64,000 bases of DNA. Source: Kaistia hirudinis. GTDB lineage: Bacteria > Pseudomonadota > Alphaproteobacteria > Rhizobiales > Kaistiaceae. Made by a program: the position numbers and the translations under genes. The notes beneath the pieces were generated by a model that did no database searches, was not told where the DNA came from, and was given only the letters and a program-made list of their open reading frames with translations. Positions 27,091-36,893 of this stretch are shown one piece after another; positions within the stretch are counted from its first letter, which is position 1; each line of letters begins with the position of its first letter. The stretch lies in contig NZ_JACIDS010000003.1 in assembly GCF_014196455.1 (NCBI RefSeq), forward strand, positions 1 to 64,000, written 5' to 3'.

Positions 27091-27106
27091 TGTTCCACGT
27101 GAAACA
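27091..27106. other. parS centromere site 2
   Basis: TGTTCCACGTGAAACA in the mnmE-mnmG intergenic gap matches the parS consensus at all positions except the variable fifth base, where C replaces T. It is 2.1 kb from site 1. Confidence 0.9.
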
Positions 27107-27121
27107 CCCGAAACGATTCGG

Positions 27122-28513
27122 CTATTTCCCGATGCAGAATTCCCGAAAGATCACGTCGAGCCAATCATCGACGTCGATGCGTCCGGTAAGCCGGCCGATG
27201 GCGTCGCCCGCCTGACGCAGCCGCTCCGCCTTCAGCTCGATCACAGATTCCGTGGAAGCAGCCCGGAGCGCAGTACAGGCTTGCTCCAACTCGATGCGCT
27301 GCCGCTCCCGTGTCACCAGCGGATCGGGACCCGCGCGCCTGAGGCCGAGCGAGGCTGCGATCGCCTGCCGCAGCGCGTCCAGTCCCTGCCCCGTCGGCGC
27401 CGAGATCGCCACATCCCATCGGTTCGGATCCGAATCGATCGCGTTGAGGTCGGCCTTAGACCGGACACGCAATACCGAGGCGCTGGTGTCGGGCAATGCA
27501 AAGCGTGAACCCTCATCGCCGTCCGACAGCAGCAGCACCAGATCCGCCGCCTCGCCGCGGGCACGTGCCCGTCGCACGCCCTCGCGCTCGATCAGATTGT
27601 CCGTCTCGCGCAGCCCGGCGGTGTCGACGAGCGTCACCGCATAACCGTCGAGATCCATCCGCACTTCGATCGTGTCGCGCGTCGTGCCGGCCTCGGCCGT
27701 GACGATGGCGACCTCGCGTTTCGCCAGCGCGTTGAGAAGGCTGGACTTGCCAACATTGGGTGCGCCCAGCAGGACTACCTCGAAGCCCGACCGCACGCGC
27801 TCGGCAAAGGCGGCGTCACCCAGATGGGCTTCGATCTCCCTCGCGACGCTGTCCGCGATCGCGTCAGACAGGTTCGCCAGCGTCTCGGGGACGTCATCCT
27901 CGTCACTGAAATCGAGTTCCGCCTCGAGAAAGGCGCGGGCCTCGACGAGTCGGGTCCGCCAAGTCTCGGCGAGCCGCCGCAGCCCACCTCCAGCCTGACC
28001 GATCGCCAACCGACGCTGCATCTCCGTCTCGGCCGCGACGAGATCGGCAATGCCCTCGACCTCGGTCAGATCCGCGCGGCCATTGACGAAAGCGCGCCGG
28101 GTGAACGCGCCGGGTTCCGCCGGGCGAAATCCCGGCAGCTCGCCCAAAGCCCGCAGCACGGCCGCGACGACGGCGCGTCCGCCATGCACATGAAGCTCGC
28201 AGACATCCTCGCCGGTGAAGCTCGCCGGCGCCGGAAAGAACAACACCAGTGCGCGATCGAGTGGCTCGCCATCGGCAGTGCGAAGCGTCGCCAAAGTAGC
28301 GTGGCGCGGCTCCGGAATGCGACCGAGCAATGTTTCGAGTCCGAATCGAACGCCGGGACCGCTCGCCCGGATCACCGCGACGCCGGCCGGCGGCTGGCCG
28401 CTCGACAAGGCGAAGACCGTATCGCCGCTCGACGGGGGCTCCGCCTCCGCTATGCTGTCCGCGCGTCGATCCCAAGCTGCGAGAGGCCGGTGTCCCAAAA
28501 TCTCCTGTCCCAT
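27122..28513 (-). CDS. mnmE: tRNA modification GTPase MnmE
   Basis: A GTPase of about 460 residues that partners MnmG. The N-terminal tetrahydrofolate-binding part begins [22 protein letters not shown], the G-domain Walker A is [10 protein letters not shown]3 is DTAGLRET, and the C-terminus ends FCIGK, containing the invariant catalytic Cys. The start is unusual. The conserved N-terminus begins near base 28430, but the first upstream in-frame start codons are TTG at 28498 and ATG at 28513, adding 22-27 non-conserved residues and overlapping the divergent gene that starts at 28490. An ATA at 28451-28453 is the only nearer start-like codon. I give the ATG; the true 5' end is open. Confidence 0.9.
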   Translation of the reverse strand: MGQEILGHRPLAAWDRRADSIAEAEPPSSGDTVFALSSGQPPAGVAVIRASGPGVRFGLETLLGRIPEPRHATLATLRTADGEPLDRALVLFFPAPASFTGEDVCELHVHGGRAVVAAVLRALGELPGFRPAEPGAFTRRAFVNGRADLTEVEGIADLVAAETEMQRRLAIGQAGGGLRRLAETWRTRLVEARAFLEAELDFSDEDDVPETLANLSDAIADSVAREIEAHLGDAAFAERVRSGFEVVLLGAPNVGKSSLLNALAKREVAIVTAEAGTTRDTIEVRMDLDGYAVTLVDTAGLRETDNLIEREGVRRARARGEAADLVLLLSDGDEGSRFALPDTSASVLRVRSKADLNAIDSDPNRWDVAISAPTGQGLDALRQAIAASLGLRRAGPDPLVTRERQRIELEQACTALRAASTESVIELKAERLRQAGDAIGRLTGRIDVDDWLDVIFREFCIGK

Positions 28514-30508
28514 GAGACCAGCCCCTATCTTCTGCAGCACCGTGACAACCCGGTGCACTGGCGCGCCTGGAACGCTGAATCGCTCGCCGAGGCGCAGCGG
28601 CTGGATCGGCCGATCCTGCTGTCGATCGGCTATGCGGCGTGCCACTGGTGCCATGTCATGGCGCACGAGTCGTTCGAGGATCCCGCCACAGCGGAGGTCA
28701 TGAACGCTCTCTTCGTCAACATCAAGGTCGATCGCGAGGAACGGCCGGACCTCGACCAGATCTATATGGCGGCGCTGCACGCGATCGGCGAGCCGGGCGG
28801 CTGGCCGCTGACGATGTTCCTGACGCCGGAAGGAAAGCCGATCTGGGGCGGCACCTATTTCCCGAAGGCGGCGCGCTATGGACGCCCGTCCTTCGTCGAC
28901 GTCATGCGCCGCGTCGCGGAGGTCTATGCGAACGAACGCGAGAGCGTCGCCGATCAGGCCGCCCGCCTGACCGCGCATCTCTCCGCACCGCCGCGCCGCG
29001 AGGTGACCGCCCGTCTCGACGTCGACCTGCTCGACCAGGCGGCCGACGCCCTGCTCGGTGTGATGGATCCCGATCGCGGCGGCACGCGCGGCGCGCCCAA
29101 ATTCCCGAACTTCCCGCTCCTGGACTTCCTCGCACGGAGCGCAGAGCGAACCGGCCGTGACGATCTCGCCGGCGCCGTGCAGGCGACGCTGCGCGGCCTG
29201 ACCGATGGCGGCATCTACGACCATATCGGCGGCGGCCTCGCGCGCTATTCGACGGATGAGCGCTGGCTGGCACCGCATTTCGAGAAGATGCTTTCGGACA
29301 ATGGCCTCCTGCTCGAACGCCTCGCGCTCGCCGGATCCCCCGCGGCGCCAGAGCATCCGTTCCAGGACCGAATCGAAACCACCATCGCCTGGCTCGAGCG
29401 CGAGATGCCGCTGGATAACGGCCTGTTCGCCGCCAGCCTCGACGCCGATTCCGATGGGCGCGAGGGTGCCTATTATGTGTGGCAGCGGCCGGAACTCGAC
29501 TCCCTGCTGACCGCAGCCGATGCCGGCTTCATCGCGACGCTCTACGACATCACGGCCGAGGGCAATTGGGACGGCGAATCGATCCCGAACCGGCTGCGAC
29601 CCCACCCGCCACTCACGCCGGCGGACGAGACCCGCCGTCGCCATATTCTGGAGATGCTCCGCGTCGCGCGCGATCGCCGGCCGCGGCCGGGTCTCGACGA
29701 CAAGCAGCTGGCCGACTGGAATGCCTTCGCCATCACGGGCCTCGCAGCGGCGTCGTTCCGCCTGAACCGGCCCGACTGGCTCGAACGCGCGCGCCGCGCT
29801 TTCGCCGGTATCGGTACAGTTCTCTCGGTCGACGGTCGCCCGATGCATGCGCATCGCGCCGGCCGGCATATCGGTCCCGCCTTCTCCTCCGACCTCGCGG
29901 CGCTGGCGACCGCGGCACTGGCGCTTCATCGTGCCAGCCAGGACGCGGCCTATCTCGCCGAGGCTGAGCGGCTGCTGGATCTGCTGGAGCGTCACCACGC
30001 CACCGGCGATGGCGGCTACTATTTCACGGCCGACGATGCGGAGGTTCTCATCCAGCGGCGGCGCGACCGGCATGACGATGCGACGCCGAATGCGCATGGC
30101 CTCGCCGCGAACGCCTATATCCAGCTCTGGTCATTGACGGGTGAGGAGCGGTTTCGCGAGCGCGCCGATGCGATCCTGAGCTCGGCAGCCGGCATGATCG
30201 CGGCCAACGCCTTCGGTGCGGCAAGCCTGCTCGCCGCGCTCGATCTCCGCCTGACTGTGCGCAGCGTGGTCATCGTGGCGCCCGATTCCGCGAGCGCGGC
30301 GCCGCTTGCCGATGTCGTCGCGCGCAACTGGCGCTCCGACCTCACGCTCGACATCCGGAGCGACGGCCACAGCCTGTCGCCCGACCATCCGGCGCATGGC
30401 CGGACGGCGATCGGCGGTCGGCCGACCGCCTATGTCTGTCGCGAAGGCGCCTGCTCGCTGCCGATCCAGGACGCCGACGAACTCGCGCGGTTCCTCCTCG
30501 TGGAATGA
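28490..30508 (+). CDS. YyaL-family thioredoxin-domain protein (DUF255)
   Basis: A 672-residue protein. The N-terminal thioredoxin-like domain (PF03190) starts [20 protein letters not shown] and has the CHWC motif in YAACHWCHVMAHESFED at about residues 49-52. The rest resembles an (alpha/alpha)6 toroid of the N-acylglucosamine 2-epimerase/spermatogenesis-associated 20 type. The family function is not established. GTG at 28490 gives the usual family start and length (670-690). It is the only plus-strand gene between parB and the proposed origin, and its 5' end overlaps the possible start codons of mnmE on the other strand. Confidence 0.88.
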   Translation: MSQNLLSHETSPYLLQHRDNPVHWRAWNAESLAEAQRLDRPILLSIGYAACHWCHVMAHESFEDPATAEVMNALFVNIKVDREERPDLDQIYMAALHAIGEPGGWPLTMFLTPEGKPIWGGTYFPKAARYGRPSFVDVMRRVAEVYANERESVADQAARLTAHLSAPPRREVTARLDVDLLDQAADALLGVMDPDRGGTRGAPKFPNFPLLDFLARSAERTGRDDLAGAVQATLRGLTDGGIYDHIGGGLARYSTDERWLAPHFEKMLSDNGLLLERLALAGSPAAPEHPFQDRIETTIAWLEREMPLDNGLFAASLDADSDGREGAYYVWQRPELDSLLTAADAGFIATLYDITAEGNWDGESIPNRLRPHPPLTPADETRRRHILEMLRVARDRRPRPGLDDKQLADWNAFAITGLAAASFRLNRPDWLERARRAFAGIGTVLSVDGRPMHAHRAGRHIGPAFSSDLAALATAALALHRASQDAAYLAEAERLLDLLERHHATGDGGYYFTADDAEVLIQRRRDRHDDATPNAHGLAANAYIQLWSLTGEERFRERADAILSSAAGMIAANAFGAASLLAALDLRLTVRSVVIVAPDSASAAPLADVVARNWRSDLTLDIRSDGHSLSPDHPAHGRTAIGGRPTAYVCREGACSLPIQDADELARFLLVE

Positions 30509-30526
30509 GGCGACCGCGCGCCGCGA

Positions 30527-31792
30527 TCAGGTGTTCATCTGGTCGAAGAAGTCCGCATTGCTCTTGGTCTGCTTCAGCTTGTCGAGCAGGAACTCGATCG
30601 CATCGACGGTGCCCATCGGCATGAGGATGCGGCGCAGGACATACATCTTCTTGAGGACGTCGGACGGAACGAGCAGCTCCTCCTTGCGCGTGCCCGACCG
30701 GGTGATGTCGATCGCCGGGAAGACGCGCTTGTCCGCGACCTTGCGGTCGAGAATGATTTCCGAGTTACCCGTGCCCTTGAACTCTTCGAAGATCACCTCG
30801 TCCATGCGGCTGCCCGTATCGATGAGCGCCGTGGCGATGATGGTCAGCGAGCCGCCTTCCTCGATATTGCGCGCGGCACCGAAGAAGCGCTTCGGGCGCT
30901 GCAGGGCGTTGGCGTCGACACCGCCGGTCAGCACCTTGCCGGAGGACGGCACGACGGTGTTGTAGGCACGGCCGAGGCGCGTGATCGAATCGAGCAGGAT
31001 GACGACGTCGCGGCCATGTTCGACGAGGCGCTTGGCCTTCTCGATGACCATTTCGGCGACGGCGACGTGGCGGGTGGCCGGCTCGTCGAAGGTCGAGGAG
31101 ATGACCTCGCCCTTCACCGAACGCTGCATGTCGGTGACTTCCTCGGGCCGCTCGTCGATGAGCAGCACGATCAGGTAGCACTCGGGATGGTTATGCGCGA
31201 TCGACGACGCGATGTTCTGCAGGAACACGGTCTTGCCGGTGCGCGGCGGCGCGGTCACGAGGGCGCGCTGGCCCTTGCCGAGCGGCGCCACCAGATCGAT
31301 GATCCGCGGCGTCATGTCCTTGCCGGTCGGAACCTCGAGTTCCATCTTGAACCGCTCGTTCGGGTAGAGCGGCGTCAGATTGTCGAAGTGTACCTTGTGG
31401 CGCGCCTTCTCCGGGTCTTCGAAATTGATCGTGTTGACCTTGAGGAGGGCGAAATAGCGCTCGCCGTCCTTGGGGCTCCGGATATAGCCCTCGACCGTGT
31501 CGCCGGTCCGGAGCGAGAAGCGGCGGATCTGCGAGGGCGACACGTAGATGTCGTCCGGTCCGGCCAGATAGTTCGCATCGGGCGAACGCAGGAAACCGAA
31601 TCCATCCTGCAGCACTTCGACCACGCCCTGACCGACGATCTCGACGTCGCTGGCGGCCAGCTGCTTCAGGATCGCGAACATCAGCTCCTGCTTGCGCAGC
31701 GTGCTCGCATTCTCGACCTCGAGCTCCTCGGCGAAGGCAAGAAGCTCCGTCGGGGACTTGGCCTTGAGGTCCTGCAGTCTCATTTCACGCAT
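30527..31792 (-). CDS. rho: Transcription termination factor Rho
   Basis: A 421-residue hexameric RNA helicase that ends transcription at unstructured C-rich RNA. The N-terminal Rho domain starts [20 protein letters not shown], the RNA-binding cold-shock-like domain has the RNP1 motif DGFGFLR (about residues 63-69), Walker A is APPRTGKT, Walker B region [14 protein letters not shown], and the Q/R loops follow. Its 215-base upstream gap to hemJ contains no gene and must hold its promoter and leader, where Rho often autoregulates; I cannot assign elements there. An alternative start is the fourth codon. Confidence 0.97.
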   Translation of the reverse strand: MREMRLQDLKAKSPTELLAFAEELEVENASTLRKQELMFAILKQLAASDVEIVGQGVVEVLQDGFGFLRSPDANYLAGPDDIYVSPSQIRRFSLRTGDTVEGYIRSPKDGERYFALLKVNTINFEDPEKARHKVHFDNLTPLYPNERFKMELEVPTGKDMTPRIIDLVAPLGKGQRALVTAPPRTGKTVFLQNIASSIAHNHPECYLIVLLIDERPEEVTDMQRSVKGEVISSTFDEPATRHVAVAEMVIEKAKRLVEHGRDVVILLDSITRLGRAYNTVVPSSGKVLTGGVDANALQRPKRFFGAARNIEEGGSLTIIATALIDTGSRMDEVIFEEFKGTGNSEIILDRKVADKRVFPAIDITRSGTRKEELLVPSDVLKKMYVLRRILMPMGTVDAIEFLLDKLKQTKSNADFFDQMNT

Positions 31793-32007
31793 GGGTTTGG
31801 CGAATCTCGCTTGGATTCAAAGACACAGAATCGGTCATGGAGGATTGCGCAGAACTTGAACCGGTCGCAGCTTCAAGGGCTGCCCGCGTGATGCGTGGAA
31901 TGACCCTGGCAGGTCCACCCGCATCCGTCTGCTTCGATAAGATGCCGCACCATAGTCGCTCGAACGCGGCTCGGCAAGCACCCGATCACGAAACGTGACC
32001 TTACATT

Positions 32008-32436
32008 TCAGAAAGGCTTTACCACCACGAGGATCACGATGGCGATCATCAGCAGGGTCGGGATCTCGTTGGCGAGGCGATAACCCCGCTCCGAGATGCG
32101 ATTGCGGCCGGCCGCAAAGTCGCGCCGACGCCCTGCAAGCCACATATGGAAACCGCTCATCAGCACGACAAGGGCGAACTTCGCCATGAACCAGGGCTGC
32201 GCCTCCCAGCCGCCGAGACGGGCGAGCGCAAGACCGGCCAGCCAGGTCACGATCATGGCGGGATTCATGATGATACGCAGCAGCTTGGCTTCCATCACCT
32301 CGAAGGTCTGCGCCATCTCAGAGCCCGGCTTGGCCCGTGTGTGGTAGACGAAGAGCCGCGGCAGATAGAACAGGCCCGCCATCCACGCGATCACCGCGAT
32401 GATGTGCAGCGCCTTGATCCAGTCGTAATAGGCCAT
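32008..32436 (-). CDS. hemJ: Protoporphyrinogen oxidase HemJ
   Basis: A 142-residue membrane protein with four hydrophobic helices, starting YYDWIKALHIIAVIAWMAGLFYLPRLFVYH. The conserved His in helix 1 and Arg/Lys-rich loops (HMWLAGRRRDFAAG, ISERGYRLANEIPTLLMI) match HemJ (UPF0093), which oxidises protoporphyrinogen IX in most alphaproteobacteria. It lies 8 bases downstream of hemE, so two steps of heme synthesis share one transcript. Confidence 0.93.
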   Translation of the reverse strand: MAYYDWIKALHIIAVIAWMAGLFYLPRLFVYHTRAKPGSEMAQTFEVMEAKLLRIIMNPAMIVTWLAGLALARLGGWEAQPWFMAKFALVVLMSGFHMWLAGRRRDFAAGRNRISERGYRLANEIPTLLMIAIVILVVVKPF

Positions 32437-32444
32437 CCGCCCTC

Positions 32445-33509
32445 CTATCCGCGCACGCGGCGGATGAGTTGCTCGACATGCGCGATCGGCGTCTGCGGCA
32501 CGATGCCGTGGCCGAGATTGAAGATATGCCGGCCGCCTTCCATGTCGGACAGGATCGTCTCGACGCCGGCATCGAGCGCCGCGCCGCCGGCCACCAGGGC
32601 CATCGGATCGAGATTGCCCTGCAGCACGATCCGGTCTTCGGTCTCGCGGCGGATCGTGCCGAGTCCGACACTCCAGTCCAGCCCGACCGCATTCACCTCC
32701 GTGGCCGCCGCATAGGCGGCGATGCCGCGGTCGGCGCCCTTGGGGAAGCCGATGATCCGCGCGCCGGTAACACGCGCCCGCACGCCGGCCGTGATCCGCG
32801 CCGCCGGTTCCTGCGACCAGCGCCGGAATGCCTCCGGCCCCAACACGCCCGACCAGCTGTCGAAGATCTGTACCGCATCGGCCCCGGCTTCGAGCTGGGC
32901 TACGAGATAATCGATCGACGCGACAACGACCGCCTCGATCAGGACGGCGAACCCCTCCGGATCGGACAGCGCCTTCAGTCGGGCCGGGGCCTGATCGCTC
33001 GTGCCCTGCCCCGCGACCATGTAGGTCGCCACGGTCCAGGGCGCACCGCAGAAGCCGATCAGCGCGGTCTCGCGCTTCAGTTCGGCCCGCACGCGGCGAA
33101 CCGTCTCGATCACCGCAGCGAGTTCCTGCACCACGAGCCCGCTTTCCCGGCTCCGGGCGGCGACATCGGCGATGCCGGCCGGATCGATCGGATCGAGGCG
33201 CGGTCCTTCGCCCTCGACGAAGCGCACGTCACGGCCCAAAGCCCTCGGGATCACGAGAATGTCCGAGAAGAGGATCGCCGCATCGAAGCCGAAGCGACGG
33301 ATCGGCTGCAGCGTCACCTCGGTGGCGAGTTCAGGCGCGAAACAGAGATCGAGAAATGAGCCGGCCTTCGCCCGCGCTGCCCGATACTCCGGAAGATAGC
33401 GTCCTGCCTGGCGCATGAGCCAGATCGGAGGCGTCGAAAGCCGTTCGCCGTCGAGGACGCGAAGCAGCGCTGGGGAAGGGCCGAGACCGTTTTCGGGATG
33501 CACACTCAC
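32445..33509 (-). CDS. hemE: Uroporphyrinogen decarboxylase
   Basis: A 354-residue cytoplasmic enzyme that decarboxylates the four acetate side chains of uroporphyrinogen III to give coproporphyrinogen [20 protein letters not shown] at about residues 27-43 is the HemE signature 1, and [13 protein letters not shown] is signature 2. The FSDILVIP segment carries the catalytic-pocket Asp. The start is GTG at 33509, with a second GTG two codons in. Its 5' end borders the proposed replication origin, as hemE does in Caulobacter and other alphaproteobacteria. Confidence 0.96.
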   Translation of the reverse strand: MSVHPENGLGPSPALLRVLDGERLSTPPIWLMRQAGRYLPEYRAARAKAGSFLDLCFAPELATEVTLQPIRRFGFDAAILFSDILVIPRALGRDVRFVEGEGPRLDPIDPAGIADVAARSRESGLVVQELAAVIETVRRVRAELKRETALIGFCGAPWTVATYMVAGQGTSDQAPARLKALSDPEGFAVLIEAVVVASIDYLVAQLEAGADAVQIFDSWSGVLGPEAFRRWSQEPAARITAGVRARVTGARIIGFPKGADRGIAAYAAATEVNAVGLDWSVGLGTIRRETEDRIVLQGNLDPMALVAGGAALDAGVETILSDMEGGRHIFNLGHGIVPQTPIAHVEQLIRRVRG

Positions 33510-33912
33510 CTGCCAAAAGGGAAGTGAATCTTAGATTGCTTCTTCTTTTAGACGGGGGATTAGCGTCATTCCGATCCATCCACAATGAGTGCCACTGACG
33601 CAGAGCTGTTAACGCCGGAATCCGGCCTCTCGAACCCGGCTTGTGGAAAGTCGCTGGACGGCGAGCCGCATCCCTCTGACTCCCATCGAGTCTTGCCCGA
33701 TCATTAAAATTCGAACGATCTCGACCTCCCTGTTAAGAACTCGTTAAGAAATTGGGCAGGCTGATCGCAATTCGCGATTCCAGTCTAAGCGGGATGATCG
33801 CGTCCCCAGCCTCACTGCCTGTTGATCCTTTTGCCGTGATCGGGGACATTCGGGTCCTGCGGGGAAACGGGCCGATTTCGTCCCGGTCCATCCACAGGCG
33901 GGCGGGAAAACT
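33510..33912. other. Putative chromosomal replication origin (oriC)
   Basis: A 403-base gap between the divergent hemE and DUF299 genes. It contains a perfect CtrA box (33733-33747), a TTAAC half-site (33609-33613), and five GANTC sites (33526, 33618, 33678, 33688, 33776) where one or two are expected. DnaA-like boxes are CCATCCACA at 33576-33584 and again at 33888-33896, CTTTCCACA on the minus strand at 33642-33650, and a TCCCCA W-box-like element at 33803-33808. An AT-richer stretch spans about 33700-33780. hemE adjacency, parAB and parS within 11 kb, and gene orientation diverging on both sides all fit an alphaproteobacterial oriC. None of the DnaA boxes is a perfect TTATCCACA. GC skew was not calculated. 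Confidence 0.75.
33733..33747. promoter_or_regulatory. CtrA-binding box TTAA-N7-TTAA
   Basis: TTAA at 33733-33736 and TTAA at 33744-33747 with a 7-base spacer match the full CtrA recognition sequence. CtrA is the alphaproteobacterial cell-cycle regulator; in Caulobacter it binds such sites in the origin to block initiation. The site is inside the hemE-side intergenic gap among GANTC methylation sites. Confidence 0.65.
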
Positions 33913-34758
33913 GTGAAGAACGAAGCGCGCCATCTTCACCTGCACCTGGTCTCGGATGCGACCGGCGAAACGCTGCTGACCGTGGCGCGCGCCGCCGCGG
34001 CGCAATATCCCGGCGTCGTGGTCGTCGAGCATCTGCACGCGATGACCCGCGCGCCCAAGCAGGTCGAGCGCATTCTCCAGGATGTCGAGCGCGAACCCGG
34101 CATCGTGCTGTTCACGCTGGTCGACCGGACGATTGCCGAACCGCTCGAGGCGGGCTGCCGCGAAATCGCCGTGCCCTGCGTCTCCGTCCTCGGTCCCGTG
34201 CTGCAGCTGTTCCAATCCTATCTCGGTGCTTCGAGCGAGGGCCGGGCCGGCGCCCAGCATGCGCTGGACGGCGAATATTTCCGTCGCATCGAGGCGCTGA
34301 CCTTCGCCATGATGCATGATGACGGGCAGTTCCCCGAGGAACTCGATCTCGCGGAGATCGTCATCATCGGCGTCAGCCGCACGTCGAAGACGCCGACCAG
34401 CATCTATCTCGCCAATCGTGGCTATCGCACGGCCAATATCCCCATCGTGCCGGGCGTGCCGCTGCCGGCGCAACTGGCGGAGGCGAAGCGTCCGCTGATC
34501 GTTGGCCTGATCGCGACGCCCGACCGCATCATCCAGCTGCGCGAAAACCGGCTGCTCGCCTTCTCGTCGGTTCCCGGCGACGACATCTATGTCGACCGCG
34601 CGGCCGTGGCCAATGAGGTCGCTTCGACGCGGAAGATCTGCGCGCGCAATGGCTGGCCCGTCATCGATGTCACGCGTCGCTCGATCGAGGAGACGGCAAC
34701 GGCGATCCTGTCGTTGCGGCAGGGGGATCCGAGCCGCATTCGGGAGGCTCTCGGCTGA
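33913..34758 (+). CDS. DUF299 kinase/pyrophosphorylase (pyruvate dikinase regulatory protein)
   Basis: A 281-residue bifunctional Ser/Thr kinase and pyrophosphorylase of the PDRP/PpsR family. These switch pyruvate phosphate dikinase or PEP synthase off and on by ADP-dependent phosphorylation and Pi-dependent dephosphorylation. The N-terminus [13 protein letters not shown] and the P-loop-like [18 protein letters not shown] (about residues 152-169) are diagnostic. Which dikinase it controls is not visible here; alphaproteobacteria usually carry PPDK. The GTG start at 33913 immediately follows the proposed origin. The stop overlaps the next ATG (TGATG). Confidence 0.93.
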   Translation: MKNEARHLHLHLVSDATGETLLTVARAAAAQYPGVVVVEHLHAMTRAPKQVERILQDVEREPGIVLFTLVDRTIAEPLEAGCREIAVPCVSVLGPVLQLFQSYLGASSEGRAGAQHALDGEYFRRIEALTFAMMHDDGQFPEELDLAEIVIIGVSRTSKTPTSIYLANRGYRTANIPIVPGVPLPAQLAEAKRPLIVGLIATPDRIIQLRENRLLAFSSVPGDDIYVDRAAVANEVASTRKICARNGWPVIDVTRRSIEETATAILSLRQGDPSRIREALG

Positions 34759-35348
34759 TGATCGTCCTTGCTTCCTCGTCCGGCACCCGCCGGGCGCTGC
34801 TCGCCAATGCCGGTCTCGTCTTCGAGGCCGTGGCGCCGCATGTCGACGAGCGCGCGATGGAAAACCTCATCCTGGCCGGCGGCGCGAGCCCGCGTGATCT
34901 TGCGATCGCGCTGGCCGATGCGAAGGCGCTCGCCGTGATGCCGTTTCGTCCCGATGACATCGTCATCGGATCGGATCAGGTGCTGGACCTCGAGGGCGAG
35001 CGCTTCGTGAAACCCACGAGCCGTGCCGAGGCCGCGCAGCATCTCCGCCGTCTCGCCGGCCGTACCCATCACCTGCACTCGGCCGTGTCGATCGGCTTCG
35101 GCGACGGCATTGCGCGGCGGCTCATCGCGACGGTGTCGCTGACCATGCGGCCCCTTTCGGACGCGGCAATCGAGCGTTATCTGGATGCGGCCGGAGAGGA
35201 TGTTCTGCATTCGGTCGGCGCCTACCACATCGAAGGGGTCGGCATCCGCCTCTTCCAGGCGATCGATGGCGACTATTTCGCCATTCTCGGCCTGCCCATG
35301 CTGCCGCTGCTCGAAGCGCTCCGCGAGCTCGGCGCCCTCGAAAGTTGA
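34758..35348 (+). CDS. maf: Maf-family nucleotide pyrophosphatase
   Basis: A 196-residue Maf/HAM1-like enzyme that hydrolyses non-canonical or modified nucleoside triphosphates to monophosphates. The start reads IVLASSSGTRRALLANAG, in which the second half of the usual SxSPRR motif is altered to SGTRR. The active-site segment GSDQVLDLEGERFVKP (about residues 73-88) and YLDAAGEDVLHSVGAYHIEG fit Maf. Alphaproteobacteria often have two Maf paralogues; the altered first motif suggests this is the more divergent one. It is translationally coupled to the gene upstream. Confidence 0.9.
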   Translation: MIVLASSSGTRRALLANAGLVFEAVAPHVDERAMENLILAGGASPRDLAIALADAKALAVMPFRPDDIVIGSDQVLDLEGERFVKPTSRAEAAQHLRRLAGRTHHLHSAVSIGFGDGIARRLIATVSLTMRPLSDAAIERYLDAAGEDVLHSVGAYHIEGVGIRLFQAIDGDYFAILGLPMLPLLEALRELGALES

Positions 35349-35356
35349 ACCGCCGC

Positions 35357-36214
35357 ATGTCCGATCCAACGATCCCCACCGCCTGCGTCGTCGGCTGGCC
35401 GATCCGCCATTCCCGCTCCCCGATCATCCACCGTCACTGGCTCGCCCGTCACGGCCTGGCCGGCGACTATGTCCAGCACGCCGTGCCGCCAGAGGAAGCG
35501 GAGGCCTTCTTCGCCAATTTCGCGCGCGGACCGTTCGTGGGCGCCAATGTGACGGTGCCGCATAAGGAAGTCGCCTTCGCCGCGGTGGATCGGACGGATG
35601 CCGTCGCGAGCGCGCTCGGCGCCGTCAACACGCTGTTCGTCGAGAATGGCCAGCTGGTCGGCGCCAATACAGATGCGCCGGGCTTCATCGCCAATCTCGA
35701 CCAGAGCTCGCCTGATTTCAGCGCGCGCAGCGGGCCGGCCATCGTGCTCGGCGCGGGCGGTGCGTCGCGGGCCGTGATCTGGGCGCTGAAGCAGCGCGGC
35801 TTCGCCCCGATCCATGTCGTCAACCGCACGCTCGCCCGCGCCGAGGCGCTCGCCGAGCGCTTCGGCAGCGTCGTGCGGCCGGCCGGCTGGGACCAATTGC
35901 CGGCGCTTCTCCCCGAAGCCGCACTCCTGGTCAACACCACCTCGCTCGGCATGCAGGGCGAGCCGCCGCTCGTCATCGACCTCGAACGGGCACGCGACGA
36001 CCTTCTCGTGACCGACATCGTCTATGTGCCGCTCGAGACGCCGCTGCTGGCACTCGCCCGGGCGCGCGGTCTCCAGACGGTCGACGGGCTCGGCATGCTG
36101 CTGCATCAGGCGGCGCCCGGTTTCGAATACTGGTTCGGCGTTCGCCCGGAGGTCACGCCGGAACTGCGCCGTCTCGTCCTGGCCGATATGGGAATCGTCG
36201 AGGCCGCGCCGTGA
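35357..36214 (+). CDS. aroE: Shikimate dehydrogenase
   Basis: A 285-residue NADPH-dependent enzyme reducing 3-dehydroshikimate to shikimate in aromatic amino acid synthesis. VVGWPIRHSRSPIIHRHWL near the N-terminus holds the substrate-binding Ser-x-Ser; GANVTVPHKEV holds the catalytic Lys; GAGGASRAVIWAL is the NADPH Rossmann loop; and NRTLARAEALAERF is the adenosine-phosphate-binding helix, with Arg typical of NADPH users. ATG at 35357 was chosen over a TTG at 35345. The stop overlaps the coaE start (GTGA). Confidence 0.95.
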   Translation: MSDPTIPTACVVGWPIRHSRSPIIHRHWLARHGLAGDYVQHAVPPEEAEAFFANFARGPFVGANVTVPHKEVAFAAVDRTDAVASALGAVNTLFVENGQLVGANTDAPGFIANLDQSSPDFSARSGPAIVLGAGGASRAVIWALKQRGFAPIHVVNRTLARAEALAERFGSVVRPAGWDQLPALLPEAALLVNTTSLGMQGEPPLVIDLERARDDLLVTDIVYVPLETPLLALARARGLQTVDGLGMLLHQAAPGFEYWFGVRPEVTPELRRLVLADMGIVEAAP

Positions 36215-36819
36215 TCGTGATCGGCCTGACCGGGTCGATCGGCATGGGCAAGTCGACGCTCGGCCGCTTCTTCGCGGCCCGCGGCGCGGCGCTGCTCGAT
36301 GCGGATGCGCTGGTGCACCGTCTCTATCGCGGCGCTGCGGTTGCGCCAGTCGGTGCAGCCTTCCCTGATGCCGTGCGCGAGGGGTTCGTCGATCGCGTGG
36401 CGCTGTCCGCCGAGATCGCGCGCCGGCCCGAGGCCTTGGCCGAGATCGAGGCCATCGTGCATCCGCTTGTTCGCGCCGAGCAGGCCGCCTGGCTCGGTCG
36501 TGCGCGGGCCGCCGGACGGAGCTTCGCCGTCCTGGATATTCCGCTCCTGTTGGAGACCGGCGGCGAGCAGCGCGTCGATGTCGTCGTGGTTGCGTCCGCA
36601 CCGACGGATATCCAGCGCGAGCGCGTGCTGGCGCGGCCCGGCATGACGGTCGCGAAATTCGAACAGATTCTCGCCCGCCAGATGCCCGATGCGGAGAAGC
36701 GCCGGCGCGCGCACTTCGTCGTCGATACGAGCGGGGCGATGGAATGCGCAGACCGGCAGGCGGCGGACATCCTGCGCGCGCTTGCGCCCGTGGCGGCGGC
36801 GCGATCCTTCCGGGGATGA
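36211..36819 (+). CDS. coaE: Dephospho-CoA kinase
   Basis: A 202-residue kinase that phosphorylates the ribose 3'-hydroxyl of dephospho-CoA, the last step of coenzyme A synthesis. The P-loop GLTGSIGMGKST is at residues 5-16, the DADALVHRLY substrate segment follows, and DIPLLLETGGEQ and RMPDAEKRRRAHFVVDTSG-type motifs (here RQMPDAEKR) complete the fold. GTG start at 36211 overlaps the aroE TGA. A second CoA gene, coaA, is 12 kb away. The 74 bases to dnaQ contain no gene. Confidence 0.95.
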   Translation: MIVIGLTGSIGMGKSTLGRFFAARGAALLDADALVHRLYRGAAVAPVGAAFPDAVREGFVDRVALSAEIARRPEALAEIEAIVHPLVRAEQAAWLGRARAAGRSFAVLDIPLLLETGGEQRVDVVVVASAPTDIQRERVLARPGMTVAKFEQILARQMPDAEKRRRAHFVVDTSGAMECADRQAADILRALAPVAAARSFRG

Positions 36820-36893
36820 CGGACCGGGTTGGTTGAACCGGGGATCCAGGCGGCGCATCCTGCCGCGGAAACCGGCGACGAGACGGAGCTTTG

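Noticed and set aside
27558-27570. CACGTG-containing palindrome in mnmE as a third parS
   Set aside because: It reads GGGCACGTGCCC and lacks the TGTTNCACGTGAAACA flanks.
28514-30097. Long reading frame upstream of mnmE on the minus strand, giving an apparent 991-residue protein
   Set aside because: It lies antisense to the thioredoxin-domain gene, whose sequence is strongly family-like. Only the last 460 residues are MnmE; the rest is a GC-driven open frame.
34758-35348. Damaged maf gene because of the altered first motif
   Set aside because: The rest of the protein is full length with the GSDQV active-site region intact; divergence is common among second Maf paralogues.
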